A stretch of DNA of 64,000 bases from Luteimonas sp. MC1750 (GCF_016615955.1 NZ_CP067113.1:1736001-1800000), one strand, 5' to 3'; numbered from the stretch's first letter, positions 20,186 through 29,367 are shown. The notes: generated by a model from the letters alone, not told the origin. Numbers and translations are program-made.

Positions 20186-21780
20186 CGCAAGACAAGACCG
20201 GCGGGCGCAAGCTGTCGCTGAAGCGCGGCCCGGCCGCGACCACCGAAACCGAGGCCCCGAAGCTCGAGGAGCGGCTGCACAAGGTGCTGGCCCAGGCCGG
20301 CCTGGGCTCGCGCCGCGCGCTGGAACAGCGCATCGCCGACGGCCTGGTCAAGGTCAACGGCGAAACCGCCCAGGTGGGCATGAGCATCCGCGGCGGCGAC
20401 CGCGTCGAACTCGACGGCAGGACCTTCGTGGCCAGCGCGCTCACCGAGCCCGCCCGCGTGCTGCTCTACAACAAGCCCGAGGGCGAGGTCACCACGCGCG
20501 AGGATCCCGAAGGCCGGCCGACCATCTTCGATTCCCTGCCCGCGCTCAAGGGCGCGCGCTGGATCGCGATCGGGCGCCTGGACATCAACACCACCGGCCT
20601 GCTGCTGCTGACCACCGACGGCGAACTCGCCAATGCGCTGATGCACCCGTCGTTCGAGGTCGAGCGCGAGTACGTCTGCCGCGTGCGCGCGCCGGAAGGC
20701 ATGGAGACCGTGCCCGACGCCATCGTCGACCGGCTGCAGCGCGGCGTGGCCCTGGACGACGGCCCGGCGAAGTTCGACGAGATCAAGCGCATCGGCGGCA
20801 CCGACTCCCACGAGTGGTTCCAGGTCACGGTCAAGGAAGGCCGCAACCGCGAGGTGCGCCGGCTGTGGGAATCGCAGGGCTGCCAGGTCAGCCGCCTCAA
20901 GCGCATCCGCTACGGCCAGGTGGAACTGCCGCAGCCGCTGCTGCGCGGCCAGTCGCAGGAGCTGGCCGACGAGAAGGTGCAGGCGCTGCGCACCCAGCTG
21001 GGCCTCGAGGACGGCACGCCGGCCGCGCTGACCCTGCTGCCGGTGATCGGCCAGCGCCGGGCAGCCAAGTCCACGGTCCAGGTGGGCGGCCAGCACCGCA
21101 GCCACGGCTATGTCGGCGGCCACACCACCACCGCCGACGAAGGCCGCGAGCTGCGCCGCTTCGACAACGTGCGCGAGGACCGCGGCCGTCGCGGCGGTCC
21201 GCGCAAGCCCTCGGGTGGCCTGACGGTCACCGGTGAAGCCGCGGCGCGCCAGTCGCACAAGCCGCTGAAGCAGCGCCAGGACCGCCGCGCCCTGCCCGAA
21301 GGCAACCCGGCCGCGTTCCGCAGCTGGTACGTGCCCGACGGCGTCGACACCGGCCCCTCGGGCCACCGCAACGCCGGTCCGGGTGGCGCGCGCAAGCCGG
21401 CCGGACGCAAGCCCGGCGGCCCCCGCCCCGGCGGTCCGGGTGGTGGTGGCGCGGGTGCCCGCACCGGTGGCGCCGGCAGGCCCGCCCGTGCGGCGCATCC
21501 CTATGGCCATCCCGGCAACGCGCCGGTGTTTCCCTCCGATCACGCCACGCCCGGCGGGCACGAGCGCCCGCGTGGCCCGCGCCCCGGCGGTCCCGGCGGC
21601 AGGCCTGGCGGCGCCGGCAAGCCCGGCGGACGCCCCGGTGGCCGCCCCGGCGCCGGTGGGCCGGGTGGCCGTCCCGGCGGTGCACCGGGCGGCCGTCCCG
21701 GCGGTCGTCCGCAGGGCGCCGGTCCGCGTGGCCCGGGCGGCCCGCGCGGCGGTGGCGGCGGCGGACGCCGCGGCGCCTGA
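20182..21780 (+). CDS. rluB: 23S rRNA pseudouridine synthase RluB with long Gly/Pro/Arg tail
   Basis: RluB isomerises a uridine of 23S rRNA (U2605 in E. coli) to pseudouridine. The S4-like RNA-binding domain (LEERLHKVLAQAGLGSRRALEQRIADGLVKVNG) is followed by the catalytic domain with the family aspartate in IGRLDINTTGLLLLT. Further conserved stretches are HPSFEREY-like (HPSFEVEREYVCRV) and EGRNREVRRLWESQG. The enzyme core ends near residue 275. The remaining roughly 255 residues are low complexity, rich in Gly, Pro and Arg with GGRPGG-type repeats, so the 532-residue protein is nearly twice the E. coli length. The tail could bind RNA. The ATG overlaps the scpB stop (ATGA). Confidence 0.93.
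   Translation: MTQDKTGGRKLSLKRGPAATTETEAPKLEERLHKVLAQAGLGSRRALEQRIADGLVKVNGETAQVGMSIRGGDRVELDGRTFVASALTEPARVLLYNKPEGEVTTREDPEGRPTIFDSLPALKGARWIAIGRLDINTTGLLLLTTDGELANALMHPSFEVEREYVCRVRAPEGMETVPDAIVDRLQRGVALDDGPAKFDEIKRIGGTDSHEWFQVTVKEGRNREVRRLWESQGCQVSRLKRIRYGQVELPQPLLRGQSQELADEKVQALRTQLGLEDGTPAALTLLPVIGQRRAAKSTVQVGGQHRSHGYVGGHTTTADEGRELRRFDNVREDRGRRGGPRKPSGGLTVTGEAAARQSHKPLKQRQDRRALPEGNPAAFRSWYVPDGVDTGPSGHRNAGPGGARKPAGRKPGGPRPGGPGGGGAGARTGGAGRPARAAHPYGHPGNAPVFPSDHATPGGHERPRGPRPGGPGGRPGGAGKPGGRPGGRPGAGGPGGRPGGAPGGRPGGRPQGAGPRGPGGPRGGGGGGRRGA
21590..21778 (+). repeat. GGRPGG-encoding low-complexity repeat in rluB tail
   Basis: The 3' end of rluB consists of degenerate G+C-rich units that encode repeated GGRPGG, GGPGG and GGKPGG motifs. 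This is a coding low-complexity tract, likely prone to slippage in steps that preserve frame. Confidence 0.7.
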
Positions 21781-21782
21781 GA

Positions 21783-22580
21783 TCAGCCCCGGTCGAGCGT
21801 GAACGCATCCCCGTCGCCGAGGGCGGGGAAGCGCGCACGGTGGGCGGCGAGCTCGTCGGCCAGCAGGGTGGTGGTGACCACCACTTCCTCGTCGGTGCAT
21901 TCGCTCAGTGGCGCGCCGAGGAAGTCGATGACCGCGCTGTCGCCGGCGTAGGCCAGGCCGTTGCCATCCCGACCGACCCGGTTCAATCCGGCGACGTAGC
22001 AGAGGTTCTCGATCGCGCGCGCGCGCAGCAGGATCTTCCAGGCGTGGGCGCGCGCCGCCGGCCAGTTGGCCACGTAGAGCTGCAGGTCGAAGGCCGGACG
22101 GCCGTCGGCGTCGAGCGTGTTGCGCGCGAACACGGGGAAGCGCAGGTCGTAGCAGACCAGCGGGTTGATCCGCCAGCCGCGCAGCTCGACCACCAGCCGT
22201 TCGCGTCCCGCGGCATAGCGCTCGTGTTCGCGCGCATAGGTGAACAGGTGGCGCTTGTCGTAGTGCGCGAGGCTGCCGTCGGGCCGCACCCAGAGCATGC
22301 GGTTGTAGACGCCTGCGCCATCGCGAAGCTGCACGCTGCCGCTGACCACGGCGCCCAGCGCGGCGGCCTGCTCGCGCATCCAGCGCACCGTCGGCCCGTC
22401 CATGTCTTCGGCCTGGTCGATGGCGTCGTTGCTGAAGCCGCTGGTGAAGGTCTCGGGCAGCAGCACCAGGTCGGTGATGCCGCGCAGCGGGCCGATCAGC
22501 TCGCCGTAGTACTCGCGGTTGCCGGCGGGGTCGTGCCAGAGCGTGTCGCCCTGGACCAGGGAGATGCGCAGGTTGTCCAT
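21783..22580 (-). CDS. Omega-amidase (YafV-like, nitrilase superfamily)
   Basis: This cytoplasmic carbon-nitrogen hydrolase of 265 residues hydrolyses alpha-ketoglutaramate-type omega-amides. The Glu-Lys-Cys triad is visible as Glu43 (LLPETF), Lys109 (YDKRHLF) and Cys143 (VCYDLRFP). The pattern TFTSGFSNDAIDQAEDMDGPTVRWM is typical of YafV. The aminotransferase gene ends only 17 bases upstream on the same strand. Omega-amidase and a glutamine/methionine-using aminotransferase form the glutaminase II pathway, which salvages methionine keto acid. The start at 22580 matches the family N-terminus MDNLRISLVQGD. Confidence 0.92.
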   Translation of the reverse strand: MDNLRISLVQGDTLWHDPAGNREYYGELIGPLRGITDLVLLPETFTSGFSNDAIDQAEDMDGPTVRWMREQAAALGAVVSGSVQLRDGAGVYNRMLWVRPDGSLAHYDKRHLFTYAREHERYAAGRERLVVELRGWRINPLVCYDLRFPVFARNTLDADGRPAFDLQLYVANWPAARAHAWKILLRARAIENLCYVAGLNRVGRDGNGLAYAGDSAVIDFLGAPLSECTDEEVVVTTTLLADELAAHRARFPALGDGDAFTLDRG

Positions 22581-22597
22581 GTTCCCGTCCTGATCGG

Positions 22598-23743
22598 TCA
22601 GAGGTTCGCCAACCGCGCGATGGCGGCGTCCAGGGTCGGCTGCGCCTTGGCGAAGCACAGCCGCGCCAGCCGCTGCCCGGGCGGCGGCGACTCGTAGAAC
22701 GGCGACAGCGGGATCGAGGCCACGCCGTGCTCGACGGTCAGCCAGCGACAGAATTCGGCGTCCTGTAGGTCGCTCACTGCGGAGTAGTCCACCAGCTGGA
22801 AATAGCCGCCCGGCACCGGCAGCGGGCGCAGGCGCGTGCCCATGAGCCGTTCGCGGAACGCGTCGCGCTTGGCCTGGTAGAACGCGCCCAGGCCCAGGTA
22901 GTGCCCAGGCTCCTCGCGCAGCATCTCGGCGAAGGCATGCTGGGCCGGCGCGAACGTGCAGAACACGTTGTACTGGTGCACCTTGCGGAACTCGAGCGAC
23001 AGCCCGGGCGGCGCGATGCAGTAGCCCACTTTCCACCCCGTGCAGTGGTAGGTCTTGCCGAAGCTGGAGATCACGAAGGCGCGCTCGCGCAGCGCCGGAT
23101 GGCGCAGCGCCGACTCGTGGCGCGCGCCGTCGAACACGATGTGTTCGTAGACCTCGTCGGAGATCAGCCAGACGCCGGTGTCCTGCACGATCGACGCGAG
23201 CTCGGCCATGTCGTCGGCCGAGAGCATCGCACCCGACGGGTTGTGCGGCGTGTTGACGATCAGCATGCGGGTCTTCGCACCGATCGCCGCGCGCACCCGC
23301 GCCCAGTCCGGCGCGAACGTCGCCGGATCCAGCGGCACGTGCACCGCACGCGCCCCGGCCAGGTCGATCGCGGGCTCGTAGCAGTCATAGGCCGGGTCCA
23401 GGACTACGACCTCGTCGCCGGCGCGGACCACGGCGTGGATCGCGTTGAAGATGGCCTCGGTGGCGCCGCTGGTCACGGTGACTTCGGCCTCGGGATCGGG
23501 GCGGTGGCCGTACAGCGAGGCGGTCTTGTCGGCGATCGCTTCGCGCAGCGCCGCCACGCCGGTCATCGGCGCGTACTGGTTGTGGCCGGCGCGCATCGCG
23601 CGCTCGAGCGCGTCCACCAGCCGCGGCGGCACGTCGAAGTCGGGGAAGCCCTGGCCGAGGTTGACCGCGCCGTGTGCGGCCGCGAGCTGCGACATCACCG
23701 TGAAAATGGTCGTCCCCACCTTCGGAAGCTTGGTGCCCGGCAT
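22598..23743 (-). CDS. Methionine/glutamine aminotransferase (YbdL-like)
   Basis: This 381-residue fold type I PLP aminotransferase resembles E. coli YbdL and kynurenine/glutamine transaminase K. It probably converts methionine or aromatic amino acids and their keto acids, with glutamine as amino donor. Motifs include NLGQGFPDFDVPPRLVDAL, NQYAPMTGVAALREAIA, VTVTSGATEAIFNAIHAVV, NTPHNPSGAM and SSFGKTYHCTGWKVGY, where Lys230 should bind PLP. It ends 17 bases before the omega-amidase gene, so the two should be an operon. The ATG at 23743 (MPGTKLPKVGTTIF) matches family starts. Confidence 0.92.
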   Translation of the reverse strand: MPGTKLPKVGTTIFTVMSQLAAAHGAVNLGQGFPDFDVPPRLVDALERAMRAGHNQYAPMTGVAALREAIADKTASLYGHRPDPEAEVTVTSGATEAIFNAIHAVVRAGDEVVVLDPAYDCYEPAIDLAGARAVHVPLDPATFAPDWARVRAAIGAKTRMLIVNTPHNPSGAMLSADDMAELASIVQDTGVWLISDEVYEHIVFDGARHESALRHPALRERAFVISSFGKTYHCTGWKVGYCIAPPGLSLEFRKVHQYNVFCTFAPAQHAFAEMLREEPGHYLGLGAFYQAKRDAFRERLMGTRLRPLPVPGGYFQLVDYSAVSDLQDAEFCRWLTVEHGVASIPLSPFYESPPPGQRLARLCFAKAQPTLDAAIARLANL

Positions 23744-23809
23744 GCGTCTTCCTCCATCCCGGCCGCGTGCCGGAGCATCCGCGAGTTTACGCAGCGTGCC
23801 GGCATCGCG

Positions 23810-23815
23810 TTAAAT
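23810..23815 (+). promoter_or_regulatory. -10 box for leaderless transcription of the DUF3293 gene
   Basis: TTAAAT ends only six bases before the ATG at 23822, and no ribosome-binding site is visible. Transcription from it would begin at or next to the start codon. Confidence 0.45.
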
Positions 23816-23821
23816 CACCCC

Positions 23822-24307
23822 ATGTCCTCCCTGCCCCCCGCCCCCATCGAGGCCGACGTCCACCGCCTGGCCACGGCCTATCTCGACGCGGTGTACCGCT
23901 GGGCGCGCGACGGGGACTGGCACGACATCCGCATCGGGCTGCCGGTTCCGGGCCTCGAGCTGCTGCATCCCGACGTGCGCTGCTTCGGCCTGCTGTCGGC
24001 GTGGAATCCGGTCTCGCAGCCGCGCGATGACGCCGCCAACCGGCGCGCGGACGCCGCGCTGGAAAGCGAACTGGCCGCGCGCGACATCGTGCGCGTCCCG
24101 TCGTTCTCGTCGGCGCGCAATCGCAGCTGGCGCGAGCCGGGCTGGGTGGTCTTCGACGTCGACAGCGCGCTCCTCGACGCGCTGTGCCGCCAGTTCGGCC
24201 AGCTCGGCGGCTTGTGGTGGGAACGTGGCCAGCCGGTCCGCCTGCGCATGCAGGCCGCGAAGCCGGCGGGCTTCCCCGACGACGCCCAGGTCGACTGGCT
24301 AGAATAG
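23822..24307 (+). CDS. DUF3293 domain-containing protein
   Basis: This 161-residue soluble protein of unknown function has DUF3293-type sequence: FGLLSAWNPVSQPRDDAANRRADAALESEL and VPSFSSARNRSWREPGWVVFDVD. No signal peptide or membrane segment is present. It is divergent from the aminotransferase and lies directly upstream of ccmA, but a separate -10 box for ccmA overlaps its stop codon. A link to cytochrome maturation is therefore only positional. Confidence 0.8.
   Translation: MSSLPPAPIEADVHRLATAYLDAVYRWARDGDWHDIRIGLPVPGLELLHPDVRCFGLLSAWNPVSQPRDDAANRRADAALESELAARDIVRVPSFSSARNRSWREPGWVVFDVDSALLDALCRQFGQLGGLWWERGQPVRLRMQAAKPAGFPDDAQVDWLE
24300..24305 (+). promoter_or_regulatory. Candidate -10 box of the ccm operon
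   Basis: TAGAAT overlaps the last codons of the DUF3293 gene, 38 bases before the ccmA ATG. It is a good -10 match, but no clear -35 element was identified. Confidence 0.35.
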
Positions 24308-24343
24308 CCGCCGTCCGGTCGCCGTCGCGGCCCGTGTCGCACG

Positions 24344-24988
24344 ATGCCCGAGCCCGCCAGCCCCACGCCTCCCCTGCTCTCCGCCCAGGCGCTGCGCTTC
24401 ACGCGCAACGACACGCCCGTGTTCGGTCCGGTCGACTTCGAGGTCGCGTCGGGCGAAGCCTTGCTGGTCCAGGGCGACAACGGTGCCGGCAAGACCACGC
24501 TGCTCAAGGTGCTCGCCGGCCTGCTGCGTGCCGATTCGGGTGACATCCGCCTGCAGGGCCGTGCGGTCGACGACGCACTGCGCGCACGCGTGGTCGGCTA
24601 TCTCGGCCATCTGCCGGCGCAGAAGGCCGACCTGAGCGCGCTGGAGAACCTGCGATTCCTCTGCGGCCTGCACGGCAGCCGAGTTGGCATGTCGCTGGAA
24701 GACGCGATGGCCACCGTCGGGCTCGCCGGCTACGAGGATGCGCTGGCGCGGCAGATGTCGGCCGGACAGCGCAAGCGGCTGTCGCTGGCCCGGCTGTGGC
24801 TGTCGCCGGCGCCGCTGTGGCTGATGGACGAGCCCTACGCCAACCTCGACCTCGATGGCATCGAGCTGGTGAACCGGATGATCCAGGCCCACCTGCGCGA
24901 GGGCGGCGGCACCATGGTCACCACCCACGGCGCGTACGCCGCGCCGCCGGTGCGCACCCGGCTGCTGGTGCTGGAGCGTCCATCATGA
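24344..24988 (+). CDS. ccmA: Heme ABC exporter ATP-binding protein CcmA
   Basis: CcmA is the ATPase that works with CcmB to release holo-CcmE from CcmC during cytochrome c maturation (System I). At 214 residues it has Walker [19 protein letters not shown], signature [16 protein letters not shown] and Walker [13 protein letters not shown]. It starts the ccmABCDEFGHI series, in which almost all genes overlap or abut. The stop overlaps the ccmB start. Confidence 0.95.
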   Translation: MPEPASPTPPLLSAQALRFTRNDTPVFGPVDFEVASGEALLVQGDNGAGKTTLLKVLAGLLRADSGDIRLQGRAVDDALRARVVGYLGHLPAQKADLSALENLRFLCGLHGSRVGMSLEDAMATVGLAGYEDALARQMSAGQRKRLSLARLWLSPAPLWLMDEPYANLDLDGIELVNRMIQAHLREGGGTMVTTHGAYAAPPVRTRLLVLERPS

Positions 24989-25656
24989 TGTGGTCCGCCG
25001 CCAAGGCACTCGCGGTCCGCGACCTGCAGATGCTGTGGCGCAGGCGCGGCGACAGCCTGCAGCCGGCGCTGTTCGCCCTGCTGGTGCTGGTGCTGTTCGC
25101 GCTGGCGCTGGGCAGCGATCGCGTGATGCTGGCGCGGGTCGCACCCGGGGCGCTCTGGGTGGCCGTGCTGCTCTCGGGCCTGCTGGCGCTGGACACGCTG
25201 TTCCGCGGCGACGCCGAGGACGGTTCGCTGGAGCAATGGCTGCTGGCACCGGTGCCGCTGGCGTGGCTGGTCCTGGTCCGCGTCGCCACGCACTGGGCGA
25301 CCACGGCGCTGCCGCTGGTCCTGGCGATGCCGCTCCTGACCGAACTGATGGCGCTGCCGCGCGGGCACTGGCCGGTGCTCTTCGCGTCACTGATGCTCGG
25401 CACGCCGCTGCTGGCGCTGCTGGGCGCGGTGGTGGCGGCGCTGACCGTCGGCATGCGCCGCTCGGGCATCCTGGTGGCGCTGCTGGCCCTGCCGCTCTAC
25501 GTCCCGGTGCTGGTCTTCGGCGCCGGCAGCGTCACCGCCGCCACCCAGGGCTTCGACCCGGCCGGCGGCCTGCTCCTCCTCGCCGCGGGCCTCGTGGCGG
25601 CCCTGGTCCTCGCCCCGCTCACCGCGGCCGCCGCGATCCGGATCGCGCTGTCCTGA
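24985..25656 (+). CDS. ccmB: Heme exporter protein CcmB
   Basis: CcmB is the six-helix membrane partner of CcmA in System I. The 223-residue protein is strongly hydrophobic, with motifs [39 protein letters not shown] and [45 protein letters not shown], all typical of CcmB. Two consecutive ATG codons start the gene; the first, at 24985, overlaps the ccmA stop by four bases. The gene is separated from ccmC by a 360-base gap holding a palindromic repeat, the only break in the operon. Confidence 0.95.
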   Translation: MMWSAAKALAVRDLQMLWRRRGDSLQPALFALLVLVLFALALGSDRVMLARVAPGALWVAVLLSGLLALDTLFRGDAEDGSLEQWLLAPVPLAWLVLVRVATHWATTALPLVLAMPLLTELMALPRGHWPVLFASLMLGTPLLALLGAVVAALTVGMRRSGILVALLALPLYVPVLVFGAGSVTAATQGFDPAGGLLLLAAGLVAALVLAPLTAAAAIRIALS

Positions 25657-26016
25657 GGTCGATGTTCGGCTGCAGGGTTCTGGTGGGCACGCCAGCCAAG
25701 TTGGCCGGCTTTGTGGAGGAGCGTGGCGCTGCGGGGTGGGTGGGGACAGCGCACAGGGACGTGCGCGGTAGGCGCTTCAGCCATGGATGGCTGAGGCGCC
25801 GGTCCCCACCCACCCCGCAGCGCCACGCGCCCCCCGAAGCCGAGGCCAAAAACCACCATGGCGCCTGAAACGCCGCCAACCCGCGCCACCGTGTTCCAGC
25901 TCCGCGCCTTGGCCCGCGGGGCCAAACCTGAAAGAATGCAGTGCTGGTCCGGACGCCCGCCCAGGTCCTGGGCCGGCCCTTTCCGGGCCTGCACGCCTGC
26001 CGCCAGCGAAAACCAG
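25657..26016. other. Gap between ccmB and ccmC
   Basis: This 360-base stretch interrupts an otherwise overlapping operon. Its first half contains the palindromic element at 25721-25828. The second half has no recognisable gene. The frame open from 25858 into ccmC does not resemble protein and lacks the CcmC N-terminus, so it is treated as untranslated. Confidence 0.6.
25721..25828. repeat. Nested palindromic element (cloverleaf-like) between ccmB and ccmC
   Basis: Positions 25721-25747 are perfectly complementary to 25802-25828, giving a 27-bp outer stem. Two inner hairpins lie between the arms: GCGCAC/GTGCGC (25749-25754 with 25761-25766) and a 13-bp arm pair at 25771-25800 with one internal mismatch around a GCCATGGATGGC centre. 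The whole could fold as a three-way junction in RNA or extruded DNA. Such dense self-complementarity resembles the mobile intergenic palindromes (REP/BIME/MITE-like) common in Xanthomonadales and Pseudomonads. Other copies in the genome are expected but none was seen in this window. Confidence 0.8.
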
Positions 26017-26781
26017 ATGTCCGACATGAACCCGGTACTCCGCTGGTTCCACCAGCTGGGGTCGCCCCCCTACTTCGACCGCTTCGCCGCCCGCTGGGCG
26101 CCGTGGGGCTATGTCCTGGGCGCCCTCGTCATGGCCTGGGGCATGTACGGCGCGCTGTTCCAGGTGCCCGCCGACTACCAGCAGGGCGACAGCTTCCGCA
26201 TCCTCTACATCCACGTCCCGGCCGCGTGGATGAGCCTGCTCGTGTTCGGCCTGATGGCGCTGTATTCCGCGATCGCGCTCATCTGGCGGATCAAGCTGTG
26301 CGAGATCCTGGCCATGGCCTGCGCGCCGATCGGCGCCGCCTTCACCGCGGTGACCCTGGCGACCGGGTCGATCTGGGGCAAGCCGATGTGGGGCACCTGG
26401 TGGGACTGGGACCCGCGCCTGACCAGCCAGCTGGTACTGCTGTTCCTGTACCTGGGCGTGATCGGCCTGTACCACGCCATCGACGACCGCCGCACCGCCG
26501 CGCGCGCCGCCGGCCTGCTGGCGCTGGTCGGCGTGGTGATGCTGCCGGTCATCCGCTACTCGGTGGTCTGGTGGAACTCGCTGCACCAGGGCCAGACCAT
26601 CCGCGTGTTCGGCGAATCCTCGATGGACCCGAGCATGCTGCCGCCGCTGGTCTGGGTGGTCATCGGCACCAAGTTCTGGTTCGCCGGTTCGCTGCTGGCG
26701 CGTGCGCGCGCCGACAACCTGCAGCGCGAGGCGGGCAAGGACTGGGTGCGGCGCCTTGCCGGGGCCGGGAGCACGCCATGA
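26017..26781 (+). CDS. ccmC: Heme transporter CcmC
   Basis: CcmC binds heme through its periplasmic WWD domain and loads it onto CcmE. The 254-residue, six-helix protein carries the tryptophan-rich motif [23 protein letters not shown] near residue 125 and flanking histidines in [11 protein letters not shown] and [11 protein letters not shown]. The ATG at 26017 ([17 protein letters not shown]) matches the family N-terminus. The stop overlaps the ccmD start (ATGA). Confidence 0.96.
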   Translation: MSDMNPVLRWFHQLGSPPYFDRFAARWAPWGYVLGALVMAWGMYGALFQVPADYQQGDSFRILYIHVPAAWMSLLVFGLMALYSAIALIWRIKLCEILAMACAPIGAAFTAVTLATGSIWGKPMWGTWWDWDPRLTSQLVLLFLYLGVIGLYHAIDDRRTAARAAGLLALVGVVMLPVIRYSVVWWNSLHQGQTIRVFGESSMDPSMLPPLVWVVIGTKFWFAGSLLARARADNLQREAGKDWVRRLAGAGSTP

Positions 26782-26954
26782 GCTATCGCGAATACGTCAT
26801 CGCCGCCTACGCGGTGTTCGCCCTGATGCTGGCCTGGGACTATATCGCCCCGCGCCTCGCCATCGCCCGCCAGCTGCGCGCAGCGCGCAGGCTGGCCGCG
26901 CGCCGCGCCGCACGCCCTGCCGGCAACACACGTCCCACGGAGCTTGGTCGATGA
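26778..26954 (+). CDS. ccmD: Heme exporter protein CcmD
   Basis: CcmD is a small single-pass membrane protein that holds CcmE to CcmABC. The 58-residue product has one membrane segment ([20 protein letters not shown]) and a basic cytoplasmic tail ([13 protein letters not shown]), the standard CcmD layout. It overlaps both neighbours by four bases. Confidence 0.9.
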   Translation: MSYREYVIAAYAVFALMLAWDYIAPRLAIARQLRAARRLAARRAARPAGNTRPTELGR

Positions 26955-27439
26955 ATCCCACCCGCCGCAGGCGCCTCTGGTTCGTGCTCGCCGTCGTCGC
27001 CGCGGCTGCCCTGGTGGCGGTGCTGGTCGGCGCGGCGCTGCAGCGCAACGTCGCCTACCTGTTCACGCCGGCGGAGATCCTCGATGGCCGCGCCGGTGCC
27101 GACGTGGCTTCGGGCGCGACCCGGTTCCGGCTTGGCGGCATGGTCGCCAAGGGCTCCTTCGAACGCACGCCCGGCTCGATGGAGGCGCGCTTCCAGGTCA
27201 GCGACGGCGACGCGCTGATGCCGGTGGTGTACTCGGGGATCCTTCCCGACCTGTTCCGCGAGAGCCAGTCGGTGGTCGCCACCGGGCGCATGCGCGCCGA
27301 CGGGACCTTCGTCGCCGAGGAAGTGCTGGCCAAGCACGACGAGACCTACGTGCCCAAGGAAGTGGCCGACAAGATGGGCCTGGCGCACGAGAAGCACAAC
27401 GTCGACATGCCTGCCGCGGCCGACGAAGGCGCGCGCTAG
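26951..27439 (+). CDS. ccmE: Cytochrome c maturation protein CcmE
   Basis: CcmE is the periplasmic heme chaperone that covalently binds heme and hands it to CcmF. The 162-residue protein has an N-terminal anchor ([23 protein letters not shown]), a beta-barrel OB domain ([27 protein letters not shown]) and the heme-binding motif [10 protein letters not shown] with its conserved His and downstream Tyr. The stop TAG shares one base with the GTG start of ccmF. Confidence 0.96.
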   Translation: MNPTRRRRLWFVLAVVAAAALVAVLVGAALQRNVAYLFTPAEILDGRAGADVASGATRFRLGGMVAKGSFERTPGSMEARFQVSDGDALMPVVYSGILPDLFRESQSVVATGRMRADGTFVAEEVLAKHDETYVPKEVADKMGLAHEKHNVDMPAAADEGAR

Positions 27440-29367
27440 TGCTGCCGGAGATCGGCCAGGCCGCGCTCGCCCTGGCGCTGGTGCTCGCGGTCCTGCAGGG
27501 CATCGCCGGCCTGGCCGGGGCCGCGCGCGGCCGCGAGGAACTGGCCGCGGTGACCCGTCCGGCCGCGCTGGCGCAGCTGGTGCTGGTGCTGGCCGCGTAC
27601 GTGCTGCTGACGATGGCCTTCATTACCGGCGACTTCTCGGTCAGGTACGTCGCCGACAATTCCAACAGCCTGCTGCCGCTCGTCTACCGCTACACCGCGG
27701 TCTGGGGCTCGCACGAGGGCTCGCTGCTGCTGTGGGCGCTGATGCTGGCGGTGTGGAACGCCGCGGTCGCGCTGATGTCGCGGCGCATTCCGTGGAGCTT
27801 CCGCGCGCGCGCACTGGGCATCATCGGACTGGTGGCGGTGGGCTTCCTGTCGTTCATGGTGTTCACGTCGAATCCGTTCGACCGCCTGCTGCCCGCGGCG
27901 GTCGAAGGCCATGACCTGAACCCGCTGCTGCAGGATCCGGGGATGATCATCCATCCGCCGCTGCTGTACATCGGCTACATCGGCTTCGTGGTGCCGTTCG
28001 CCTTCTCGCTCGCCGCACTCCTGGAAGGCGTGGTCGACGCGCGCTGGCTGCGCTGGTCGCGGCCCTGGACCAACATCGCCTGGGCGTTCCTGACCGTCGG
28101 CATCGCCATGGGCAGCTGGTGGGCCTATTACGAACTCGGCTGGGGCGGCTGGTGGTTCTGGGATCCGGTGGAGAACGCCAGCTTCATGCCGTGGCTGGTC
28201 GGCGCGGCGCTGATCCATTCGCAGGCGGTGACCGAGAAGCGCGGAAGCTTCGGCAGCTGGACCATGCTGCTGGCGATCGCGGCGTTCTCGCTGTCGCTCC
28301 TCGGCGCGTTCCTGGTGCGCTCGGGCGTGCTGACCAGCGTGCACTCCTTCGCCGCCGACCCGTCGCGCGGCCTCTTCATCCTGGTCTTCCTCGGCGCGGT
28401 CATCGGTGGCGCGCTGCTGGTGTACGTGATGCGGGCGCCGCGGCTGGCGCAGGGCAAGCCGTTCTCGGTGTCCTCGCGCGAGACCCTGCTGCTGGTCAAC
28501 AACCTGCTGCTGGCCTCGGCCTGTGCGATGGTGCTGTTCGGCACCCTGTACCCGCTGCTGGCCGACGCGCTCGACCTGGGCAAGGTCTCGGTTGGTCCGC
28601 CCTACTTCGGCACCCTGTTCCTGGTGCTGATGGCGCCGCTGGTGATGCTGGTGCCGTTCGGGCCGCTGACCCGCTGGCAGCAGGAGCAGGCGTCGAGGCC
28701 GATGGCGATGCTGGCGCCGTGGCTGGCGCTCGCGCTGGGGCTGGGCGTGGCGGCGTGGTTCCAGGCGCCGCAGGGCGCGGTGAAGACCGGGTTCGGCGTG
28801 TTCGCCGCGGCCTGGGTGGCGCTGGGCACGCTGCGCTTCGTCTGGACCCGCATCCGCGCGAAGGGCCGCAGCTTCACCCCCGAGATGCTGGGCATGGTGC
28901 TGGGCCACCTCGGCATCGCGGTGTTCGTGGTCGGCGCGATGCTGGTCGAGGCGCAGAACGTGCTGCGCGAGGTGCCGATGCTGCCGGGCCAGACCCAGAC
29001 CATCGGCCGCTACGACTTCCGCTTCGACGGCGTCGACCGCGTGCAGGGTCCCAACTACATGGCCGACCGCGGCCACGTGCAGGTGTTCCGCGATGACCGG
29101 CCGCTGGTGCTGCTGCATCCGGAAAAGCGCGCCTATGCCAGCGGCGGCCAGGTGATGACCGACGCCGGCATCCACGCCGGCCTGCGCGCCGACATCTTCG
29201 TGGCCCTGGGCGAGCCGCTGGGCAATGACGCGTGGGCGGTGCGCCTGCACGTGAAGCCCTTCGTGCGCTGGATCTGGGCCGGCGCGCTGCTGATGGCGCT
29301 GGGCGCCGTGGTGGTGGCCTTCGACCGCCGCTTCCGCCTGCCGCTGAAGAAGGAGGATGCGCGATGA
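27439..29367 (+). CDS. ccmF: Cytochrome c heme lyase subunit CcmF
   Basis: CcmF ligates heme to apocytochrome c with CcmH. The 642-residue polytopic membrane protein has the WWD motif ELGWGGWWFWDPVENASFMPWLVG, plus conserved histidines in WGSHEGSLLLW, IIHPPLLYIGYIG and ALIHSQAVTEKR. The start is a GTG immediately abutting the ccmE stop (TAGTG); no ATG fits the conserved N-terminus LPEIGQAALALALVLAVLQ. The length is normal. Confidence 0.96.
   Translation: MLPEIGQAALALALVLAVLQGIAGLAGAARGREELAAVTRPAALAQLVLVLAAYVLLTMAFITGDFSVRYVADNSNSLLPLVYRYTAVWGSHEGSLLLWALMLAVWNAAVALMSRRIPWSFRARALGIIGLVAVGFLSFMVFTSNPFDRLLPAAVEGHDLNPLLQDPGMIIHPPLLYIGYIGFVVPFAFSLAALLEGVVDARWLRWSRPWTNIAWAFLTVGIAMGSWWAYYELGWGGWWFWDPVENASFMPWLVGAALIHSQAVTEKRGSFGSWTMLLAIAAFSLSLLGAFLVRSGVLTSVHSFAADPSRGLFILVFLGAVIGGALLVYVMRAPRLAQGKPFSVSSRETLLLVNNLLLASACAMVLFGTLYPLLADALDLGKVSVGPPYFGTLFLVLMAPLVMLVPFGPLTRWQQEQASRPMAMLAPWLALALGLGVAAWFQAPQGAVKTGFGVFAAAWVALGTLRFVWTRIRAKGRSFTPEMLGMVLGHLGIAVFVVGAMLVEAQNVLREVPMLPGQTQTIGRYDFRFDGVDRVQGPNYMADRGHVQVFRDDRPLVLLHPEKRAYASGGQVMTDAGIHAGLRADIFVALGEPLGNDAWAVRLHVKPFVRWIWAGALLMALGAVVVAFDRRFRLPLKKEDAR

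Noticed and set aside
25858..26016. N-terminal extension of CcmC into the intergenic gap
   Set aside because: The added residues are not membrane or CcmC-like; the family N-terminus starts at 26017.
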